Assembly (NCBI GenBank): GCA_030035585.1
Contig: CM057481.1
Coordinates: 54,259,128 to 54,323,127 of the forward strand
Source of the DNA: Dugong dugon
Taxonomy: Eukaryota > Chordata > Mammalia > Sirenia > Dugongidae
Direction: 5' to 3'
Length of the DNA stretch: 64,000 nt
The notes beneath the pieces are model-generated. The model saw nothing but the letters and a program-made list of their open reading frames with translations. It had not been told where the DNA came from and did not search any database. This document shows, in pieces, positions 56,010-64,000 of this stretch (position 1 is its first letter; every line of letters starts with the position of its first letter). The position numbers were made by a program, and so were the translations under genes.

Positions 56010-56800
56010 CATCCTATCCATCTCCAATCACAAATCGACATCTTGTTTAAGCCTTCATTACCTCTTGCCTGAGGTATTGATTGCAAGAGCCCAAACACTG
56101 CTCTTCTAACCTAATCTTGTCTCTTCCAATCTGCTGTTAGCATGCTTTTTCTAAATCTGACCGTGCTTTCTTCTGCTTTAAATTCTCCCTTCTATGAGGT
56201 ATAGGTAGGTCCTCCAAGTTCTGAGCTATATCTACGCATCGAGTCCCATTTGCTGAAATTCTTCCTGCCCTGCACCTTACATTCCAGTCAAACCAGTCTG
56301 TTTCTAATGCTGCTTTACAAGTCATCACTGGCAATTTTTGTACCCTCTACATACAGTAGTTAAGAACTGGGCTGCTAACCAAAATGTCGGCAGTTCAAAT
56401 CCACCAGTCACTCCTTGGAAACCCTATGGGACAGTTCTACTCTGTCCTATAGGGGTGCTATGAGTCAGAATGCACTTGACAGCAATGGGTTTGTTTTTCT
56501 GGTTTCTACATAAAATGTTTTTTTTTTTTTTTTTTTTTTAACTTTTTGACTTTTTGCTTGGTTGAGAAACAGCTTCAGGACCTAACTCAAGCATTGCCAT
56601 TCCTAAAATCTTTTAAGGAGATTGGTAACATTTACATCAGACCATTTCTGTATTTTAAAGCACTTAATTACCATGTTTTACCATCCTTTACTTCCTTGTG
56701 TGTCTTTCCCATTGTGAAATCTTCAGGGCAAAGACTTTGGTATAATGTTCCCAGTGCCTACCACAGTGCCTGTTTATAGAAAGTGCTCAATATATGTTAC
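56010..56800 (+). mobile_element. L2 3' half, split by AfroSINE
   Basis: 'cttcattacctcttgcctga', 'ctgaccgtgctttcttctgc', 'cttcctgccctgcaccttac', then after the SINE 'cttcagggcaaagactttgg', 'accacagtgcctgtttatag' and 'gtgctcaatatatg'. A T-run lies at about 56518-56539. Confidence 0.72.
56354..56504 (+). mobile_element. AfroSINE, short form, 5' truncated
   Basis: Starts within the A box ('cagtagttaagaactgggct'), B box 'ggcagttcaaatccacc', tail 'gacagcaatgggtttg'. Perfect duplication 'tctacata' at 56346-56353 and 56505-56512. It is inserted in L2. Confidence 0.93.
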
Positions 56801-57759
56801 TCATCTCCTCTACCTCTCTTCCTCACTTTACAAAATAATTTTTAAAAAATGGGTTAAATTCACTGGCTTAGACTTTATAGTGGTCATGTTAACTGGTCAT
56901 GTTGTGTGTTAATCTAATGTCTAATCAAATCTAAAGGAAAGGTAAGCATCTCTTCACCACTCAAAACAGATAAACAGGAACTTATACTTTAGAAGAAAAA
57001 ATAATATATTTTTGAGCTTGATGAATATTTTAGTTTCTTTGTTTTCTTGGTTATTATAATCCTATTTTGTGTGTTTGTAACCTTGAATCTTCCTTAAGGT
57101 TCTAGCTCACTCTTCTCCTTGCTGTCCCCCTCTCTCTTTCACTTATTATTTCCTTGGCAAATGCTTATAGTATGTATACAGTAGGAATAAAACCAACTGA
57201 TACTGACAGTGGGAATAATAGGACTTACCTTTGACTATTAAAAAGTCCTAAAATTCTGAGTCTTCAAAGAGATACAATGTAATTAAAATTCTAGTAAAAT
57301 GAATTTGCAACATGAGTTTATGGTTCAAAAGTTATTACAGTGCCTAAGACAAAAATTCTATGTATTTCAAGTCATCAAGAAAATTCTTAACTCATTCATA
57401 TGTATAGACAATACACATTGCCTAATAAAGAATACATATGAAGTGTTCAAGAGTACAGTTACAGTATTTAAGTCAAAAGTTTCTATAATACAACTTTCTT
57501 GGTGGGTTTTAAAAAATATTGCACTCATTCTCTTCATCACCGGGGGATTTATCCTCAACAATTCAAGCCTCCTCTACCCTCATTCATGTAAGAAATATTG
57601 CCAGAGAAACACACTGTTACTGATAAGAGGGTCTCAAATTTCACCCTAGATACACTAACAAATATTATGGTATGGAAATGAAACCATAGAGGGAATATTA
57701 GCATAGTCTATAAAAAAGGAGAAAATGATAAAAAGTTAGAAAAAAGGAGAAAAAATAAA
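56801..57759. other. AT-rich DNA, no gene seen
   Basis: No transposon or exon recognised. One frame at 57299-57649 (116 codons) has no recognisable motif and sits in AT-rich DNA, so I treat it as chance. Confidence 0.35.
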
Positions 57760-58620
57760 TTAAATGGCCAGAGAATAAATTTATTCAAGCAACATGGGTT
57801 GAGGTCTACCATCTGCTTGGCACTGTGTCTGGCACTCAGAAAAATAAACCTAAAAAAAAAAAACTGTGCCTGACAGACTAAAGAAACCCTGAGAGTATGG
57901 CCCCCGGACACCGTTTTAGCTCAGTGATGAAGCCTCTCCAGAAGTTCACCATTCAGTCGGGGATTGGACAGCCTCATAAAACAAAACAGGACTAATGAGG
58001 CACAACAGTCCAGGGACAAGGACTAAAAGTCAGGAGGGGACAGGAAAGCTGGTGATAGGGAACCCAAGGTTGAAAAGGGACTGTGTTGACATGTCATGGG
58101 GTTGTTAACCATTTTCATAGGGCAACATATCTACTAACTGTTTAATGAGAAACTATGTGTTCTGCAAACCTCCATCTAATGTACAAAAAAAAATTATCTA
58201 TGTGAGATCAAATTGACAACAGCAACTCAAAAGGTTTGATGGGAAGCCTAGGGGACAGTGAGTTGAAGAAAATGGTGATGGAATAATTTGGAAAAGGATA
58301 GTGAGAATAGCAGCACAGCTGGAAGAATGTAATCGATGTCACTGAATTGTACATGTAGACACTTTCGAAATGGTGTAATTTGGGCTATGTGCATTTTCAC
58401 CAAAAAAAAAAAAAGGTCCTCAAGGTCAGGAAGGGAGAGTGTTGACACATTGTGGGGTTCTTAACCAATGTCATAAAACAATATGTGTACTGACTGTTTA
58501 ATGAGAAACCTTCATTTAAAGTACAATAAAAAAATTAAAAAAAAAAAAAACAACAAACCCTATCCATCATGGGCAATGAGGGAGACAGACAAGCACCTAT
58601 TATTATGATATGACCTGAGC
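57760..58620 (-). mobile_element. L2 3' end split by an L1 insertion
   Basis: Antisense L2 'gaataaatttattcaagcaa' and 'tggcactgtgtctggcactc' are cut at about 57866. The L2 continues at 58556 with 'ctatccatcatgggcaatga' and 'gggagacagacaagcaccta'. Confidence 0.65.
57867..58555 (+). mobile_element. 5'-truncated L1 with composite 3' end
   Basis: L1 3' UTR ('ggcccccggacaccgtttta', 'gtcaggaggggacaggaaag') to an A-run at 58184-58192. Then the module ('caaattgacaacagcaactc', 'ggctatgtgcattttcacca') to a second A-run at 58404-58415. Then a second L1 terminus ending 'caataaaaaaattaaaaa'. Same order as L1 nos 1 and 2. Confidence 0.85.
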
Positions 58621-58693
58621 CTTGTGTTTTCAGGAATATTTTATCTAGGACCATAATCATGAATTATTGGGCAATGAGTTCAACAAGGTAGAC

Positions 58694-59516
58694 TATATGA
58701 AGAAGAATGAGGCATTAGGTTTACTGGAAGACTCCTTAACAACCTACCATATGCAGATGACACAATCTTGCTTGCTGAAAGCAAAGAGGACTTAAAGCAC
58801 TTACTGAGGAAGATCAAAGACTACAGCCTTCAGTATGGATTACACCTTAACACAAAGAAAACAAAAATCCTCACAACTGGACCAATAAGCAACATCATGA
58901 TAAACAGAAAAGATTGAAGTTGTCAAGAATTTCATTGTACTTGAATCCACAGTCATAACCCATGGAACAGCAGTCAAGAAATCAAATCACGCATTGGGGG
59001 AAAATCCGCTGCACAAGACCTCTTTAAAGTGTTAAAAATCAAAGATGTCACTTTGAAGACTAAAGTGCGCCTGACACAAGCCATGGTATTTTCAATTGCA
59101 TCATATGCATGGGAAAGCATATGAATGAGAAAGACTGAAGAAGAATTGATGCCTTTGAATTATGGTGTTGGTGAAGAATATTGAATACATCATGGACTGC
59201 CAGAAGAATGAACAAATCCGTCTTGGAAGAAGTGCAGACAGAATGCTCCTTGGAAGTGAGGATGGGATGGTGAGAATTTGTTTTACATACTTTTGACATG
59301 ATAATCAGGAGGGCATGATGTTTGGTAAAGGGTCAGTGAAAAAGAAGATGACCCTCAACAAGATGGATTGACACAGTGGTTGCAAAAATTGGCTCACACA
59401 TAGCAGTGATTGTGAGGATGGCACAGGACTGGACAGTGTTTTGTTCTGTTGTACACGGTATCACTATGAGTCAGAACCAACTCGATGGCACATGATATCA
59501 CCAACAGCAACAGCTA
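58694..59516 (+). mobile_element. 5'-truncated RTE LINE with YADD motif
   Basis: The RT palm is readable: 'LPYADDTILLAESKEDLKH' near 58738, then 'SLQYGLHLN'. The rest runs to the tail 'gatggcacatgatatcacca'. Several frameshifts. It is the reverse of the copy at 59886-60540. Confidence 0.88.
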
Positions 59517-59648
59517 ATCTGTAAGAATAATAGAAATTTATACAATTTTAAGATTGTTTTAAGGATAAAAAAAAAATGAGTTTTAAAAACTTATTCACCC
59601 CAAGTATAATCTACTATCTGAAAGAGTCCACAAAGTCTTGCTTTTACA

Positions 59649-60602
59649 GTTAGGTTGCCAGATTAAATACAGGATGCCCAGTTAAATTTTTATTTCAGAT
59701 AAATGATTCATATTTTTAGTATTATGTCCCACATATTCTTATGTAAATATGTAAGCTTTGTCAATTTCAGTATTAAGTACATCTCGCGTATTGCATGGGA
59801 CATACTTATACTGAAAAAGTATTCATCTTTTGTATGAATTTCAGTTTAAAATGAGTATCCTATATATATATATATATATATATATATTGCTATTGTTGTT
59901 AGTGGCCATCAAATCAGTTTCATCTAATGGTGACCCTACGTACAACAGAACGAAACACTGCCTGGTCCTGCGCCATGCCCACAATCATTGTTATGCTTGA
60001 GTCCATTATCGCAGCCACTGTGTCAATCCATCTCGTTGAGTGTCTTCCTCTTTTTTGTTGACCCTGTACTTACCATGCACGATGTCCTTCTCCAGGCACT
60101 GATTCCTTCTGATAACATGTCCAAAGTATGTAAGATGTCGTCTTGCCATCCTTGCTTCTAAGGAGCATTCTGGTTGTACTTCTTCCAAGACAGATTTGTT
60201 CGTTCTTTTGGCAGTCCTTGGTATATTCAATATTCTTCGCCAACACCGCAATTCAAAGGCGTCAATTCTTCTTCGATCTTCCTTTTACTGTCCAGCTTTT
60301 GCAGGCATATCATGGCTTGGGTCAGGTGCACTTTAATCTTCAAGGTAACATATTTGCTATTCAACACTTTGAATATGTCTTTTACGGCAGATTTGCCCAA
60401 TGCAATGCATCGTTTGATTTCTTGACTGCTGCTCCCATGGGTGTTGATTGTGGAACCAAGTAAAATGAAATCCTTCATAACTTCAGTCTTTCTCCATTTA
60501 TCATGATGTTGCTTATTGGTCTCGTTATGAAGTTTTTTGTTTTCTCACAATTGGACCAATAAGCAACATCATATATATATATTTGCTAAGTCTGGTAACC
60601 CT
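59649..60602. mobile_element. Palindromic DNA element split by an RTE
   Basis: Left end 'ggttgccagattaaatacag' and right end 'atttgctaagtctggtaacc' are inverted. Internal arms 'gtattatgtcccacatattc' and 'attgcatgggacatacttat' also pair. A (TA)n tract at 59861-59887 near the right arm was the target of the RTE at 59886-60571. Confidence 0.6.
59886..60571 (-). mobile_element. RTE LINE with inverted 5' end
   Basis: Antisense RTE from the tail ('gttgttagtggccatcaaat') through 'tcttccaagacagatttgtt' to about 60540. Then 'ggaccaataagcaacatcat' (60552-60571) runs in the opposite direction and repeats 60506-60525. This is the signature of twin-primed 5' inversion. TA repeats flank both sides. Confidence 0.85.
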
Positions 60603-63369
60603 ATTTACAGCAACCCCCATCCAATCATCAGACTCCACATTTTGAGTTCACTTACGTTGCTTTAACAAATGCAATGGATGGCACAATGCTAAGACACAAA
60701 GCAGCCCAATTGGCCTTGTGATTACAACAGCACTGTTTTTCAAGCTTGTAGGCTTAGACATTATATTCCCAGTTAACTTTCCCAAATTGCTTCTAGTTTC
60801 CTGAACAAGTAACCAAGTGTGACCTTTATCCCCTCTTCATCACAGAAAAAAAAAAAAAAAAAAAAACAGAAATTTTCTAAAACTGGTAAAAATATCAAAA
60901 ATTAAAAATGACTATGAACTATTCTAAGAATCTTGAGGCTGTCAATACTTTATGCTTTTAAATAGTTGCTCTGGTTCACCCCAGAAGCATCTGCATATTT
61001 CTGTGGTTTTTTCGTGGTGTGTAGTGAACTTTGATATCTTTTGGGAATAAAAGAACTATCTATCTGTCTATCTACACATATATATTTAACAATGCAAGTT
61101 ATTGTTATATAAATGTAGGCTGTTGTCAATTTCAGTTCCCTGCCATATCAAAAGAACAAAGCAGGCAGGAAGAGCAAGAGGATGATCTAACATGCCTACG
61201 CTAATAACAAAGCCAGTGTCCTAAATTGGCAATGGCAGCCCTTCTCTGAAGATTGTTTTTAACACCATCAGTAGACATTAAAAAAAAATTGGAGGGTGAC
61301 AGCAAGAGTACATTTTGAATAGTCAACCTTCATGATGTCCTTTTGAAGAATAGCAATTACATAATTCAGGGAACTTTATTTTGCATTTAAAAATATATAT
61401 ATAAAGCAGTTTGCAAAGTGTTATGCAAGACTCCATATTCTGAATTCCTTGTGGAAATTATAAAGTTACTTATTTTCAACTGCAATCTATTTCCCTTCTA
61501 TTGCCCAATTACTAGCTAAGGTTGGCATCAATATGAAGGAACTCATAGGAAATCAAAACTGTTTTCTATTTCGACTATTAACAAATCTATATAAAAAGGC
61601 AGTAGACCATATGCCATTTCTTAACCATATTCAAAGTTCAGTTTGTTGTTTTCCAAGTGTATATACCTTTATTTTTAAAATACCAATATGGTATTAAAAG
61701 AGTTTGCTAATATTCTAATATTTTTGTGAAGGTTTTAAGTTGTTTCCCCTCATGTAATGATAGAAGAATACATTACCAAAATAATTCTATATCACCAAAA
61801 ATTTATTTGGTCCTTCCCCCTCCCTAGTTCTCATCTCCTTTTGAAGTAATTTTAGGGGGGAAAAAAAAAAAAACTCTTTAAAGAATCCAGACTTAATGCC
61901 AAGTGAAACACATTGTAAGTACCCTAAATAGTTAATGTATTTTCTAAATGAATGATTTAAAATAGCTATTAAAGGAGAGGAAATGAGCTTAGGTTTCTAG
62001 TAATGACTTCTCCTCTTCAAAATGAAATCTGTAAATCCCTGATTGCAATTCCAAATCCCCAAAGGACCAGCAGTTCTGGGACCAGGGCTCACTTACTTTA
62101 TGTCTAATAGTACCAGATAAGTAGCATGATTTTTATGTATGTAATTTGGGAGAATATTCAGAATTTATAGTCCTGGAGACAATTTATGAATGAATTTCCT
62201 TTTTTAAAGTGCATTATTCTAAACATCAACTTTTCCACCCGAATTGTAAGCAGAGCACATAGGAATGTAAGAGGCATGGATATATATTTACAGAGACATA
62301 CATGTATGTATTTATATATGCACGCACACAAATGCACAAAATAGAAGTACCATTTTATTCAAAAGAGCATAAATGATTCAGCCTATGATTGTTAATAAAA
62401 ATGCATTTCTAACCATCAGATTTGAGTCTATTATTCTAAGTTAATTGCATTTGCCCTAAAGAGACTTACAGCTGGCTGTCAGCCTGTTTGTGTCAGGTTC
62501 GTTTTATTCATCAGTCAGTCTCATCTCCTCTTCTTTTTACATCCCATATATTGATCAAATAGATTTGTTAGCATACCTCCACACCTCTCACAGCATTACA
62601 AAAAAAGAAAAGAAAAAAAGTCTTGATATTATCCATCGGCTGTATTTGATTATTTGTTTGCGTGCTAGCCTAATTGATACCTCCGTGGCAAAAAATGCCC
62701 TTTTGACAGGCCCATAAGATTGCCATCAAATATAATAAATGTAACTCACTCAAAGAAGCATTGAGAAAAAGTTTAGAATGAAAAAGTCTACACTGCTGTG
62801 GTCAGCAGCATCTCCTCTTTTCACGGGGAACAGAGGATACTCATCTTGGTAAACCTTAGGTCTTCACTGGAGTGCGTTCCAGAGTCGAAAGCATATTGTA
62901 AGAATCCCCCCTCAGAAGAAAATGTACTATTAGGTGGTGAAGTAGACGAAGGAAATAAACGGGCATCATGTTCCCATTTGAGCCAAAGAAAACCAGTGGG
63001 GGAAAGAGAAAAGCAGGGAGGTTAGGGTAGAAAAGCAGTTAAGGTGGCAAGCCTAAGAAGAATTGTAATCTTCCTTATGTTAGCCAAGTTGCTTGGAGGG
63101 GAGATAAAGGATATCACAGGTTGAGGAGATAATTAGCAGATCAGAAGCAAAGCAGTTAAAAGGTGACCCTTACCTCGTCTGGTACTCAGTCTAAGAAACT
63201 ATAGACAATTATTACAGTATTTTCTCCAGGGATGTGTGATACAGTTTCTCCACACACCCTCCAGGACACAAAGCTCCCTCAGCATTGTCATTGCATTGCT
63301 TGAGTTCAGTGTTTTTTATGGAAATTCTTTTACATCATGCCATTCTTTTCTTTCAACTTTGCTTGAGAT
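60603..63369. other. Mostly single-copy DNA, possible conserved elements
   Basis: No transposon or exon recognised. A-runs near 60846-60865 and 61861-61873; a (TCTA)n tract near 61058-61072; a TA/CA tract near 62280-62335. The stretch 62340-62780 is dense in homeodomain-like TAAT/ATTA words ('ttgttaataaaaatgcattt', 'ctaattgatacctccgtgg') without decay features of repeats. Confidence 0.35.
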
Positions 63370-63592
63370 CAGTGGTTCTCAGCTGGGGGTGATTTCACTC
63401 CCCCGGGGGACATTAGGGATACCTGGAGAAGTTTTTTGCTTGTTGCAGCTGTGGAGGCGAGGGGGCATGCTACTGGCATGCTGTAGGATGAGGTCAGGGA
63501 TGCTGCTAAACATCCTGCAATGCACAGGACAGCTCTCAGAACAAAGAATTATCCTGGCCCAAATAACAATAGCGCCGAGGTTGAGAAGCCCG
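63370..63592. mobile_element. Non-autonomous hAT transposon
   Basis: Ends 'cagtggttctcagc' and 'ggttgagaagcccg' are inverted repeats. Interior 'ggggacattagggatacctg', 'gggatgctgctaaacatcct' and 'caatgcacaggacagctctc' match a common MER-type hAT family. Imperfect duplications 'gcttgagat'/'gctttggat' flank it. Confidence 0.85.
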
Positions 63593-64000
63593 GCTTTGGA
63601 TGGCTGGCTAAAACACACTTTAAGACAAAAACTACCTCACAGTTCAGTGGGAGTGCTGTGAGTCGGATTTGAGCAACTCCGAGAGGCAGAGAGCAGTACA
63701 GCTGCTGCATGCAGAATTTCACACTCGCCTACTAAATAATACAATTCATTACATAGACCCCAGTACAGTTGAGCAAAATACAACCCCAATTTTGAAGAGA
63801 ACAAAGAGAAATGAAAATCATTGCTTGATAGAGGACGTTTCAAAGACCTCCAAGACAAACCAGCTGAAAAATCCCCAATAAAAAGACTCAGCAAGAAAAT
63901 TGTGTCACAGCCCCTAATCCTCAGCAGACCTTAACAAGATGTTCATGAGCCAAAGACTCATGTCTGCAGAAGACAAAAGACACAAGAAACAATATAGTCT
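63593..64000. other. Single-copy DNA at window end
   Basis: A/C-rich, with no transposon or exon recognised. The frame at 63669-63881 shows no known motif. Confidence 0.35.

Noticed and set aside
57299-57649. A 116-codon frame in AT-rich DNA
   Set aside because: No motif and no exon context. Composition explains it.
63236-63661. A 141-codon frame near the window end
   Set aside because: Most of it lies on a hAT transposon (63370-63592); the peptide has no recognisable motif.

Overview
This is a mammalian nuclear window, almost certainly from an afrotherian and most likely an elephant or another paenungulate (elephant, sirenian, hyrax). The evidence is the repeat content. There are about twenty copies of the tRNA-headed AfroSINE family, several copies of its partner LINE, the afrotherian RTE (BovB-like) element, and long L1 elements of a matching lineage. 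Many AfroSINE copies lack about 45 bp in the middle, the state I recall as typical of paenungulates. The species call rests on remembered family structure, not on a search.

I found no host protein-coding gene, no exon I can defend, no structural RNA gene and no CRISPR. The window reads as gene-desert or deep-intron DNA built from layers of transposons. The oldest layer is L2, MIR, L1M-type LINEs and MER5-like hAT transposons (1-7 kb, 16-31 kb, 45-58 kb). On top of it lie RTE and AfroSINE insertions, one MaLR-like solo LTR (20.6-21.1 kb), and three minus-strand L1 elements.

Layout. 1-7.1 kb: old repeats with nested SINEs. 7.1-16.1 kb: a near full-length young L1 on the minus strand with an open ORF1, an ORF2 carrying four visible lesions, and a 5' UTR containing a 295-bp tandem monomer array. 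16.1-32.8 kb: old L1, L2, MIR, hAT and LTR remnants plus AT-rich single-copy DNA. 32.8-44.9 kb: an RTE split by a 5'-truncated L1 that is itself split by a full-length L1, with a SINE in the outer L1. 44.9-58.6 kb: internally deleted RTE copies, MIR, L2, old L1, a palindromic MER5-like locus. 58.7-60.6 kb: two RTE copies in opposite orientation. 60.6-64 kb: mostly single-copy DNA with a hAT element near the end.

How the parts work together: L1 supplies ORF1 and ORF2 in cis. RTE encodes the endonuclease and reverse transcriptase, and AfroSINE carries an RTE-like 3' tail, which explains its mobilisation. The most interesting points are the exactly 295-bp L1 promoter-region monomers, a recurrent composite L1 3' end, internally deleted RTE copies, the nested stacks, and a few repeat-free stretches that could be conserved regulatory DNA.
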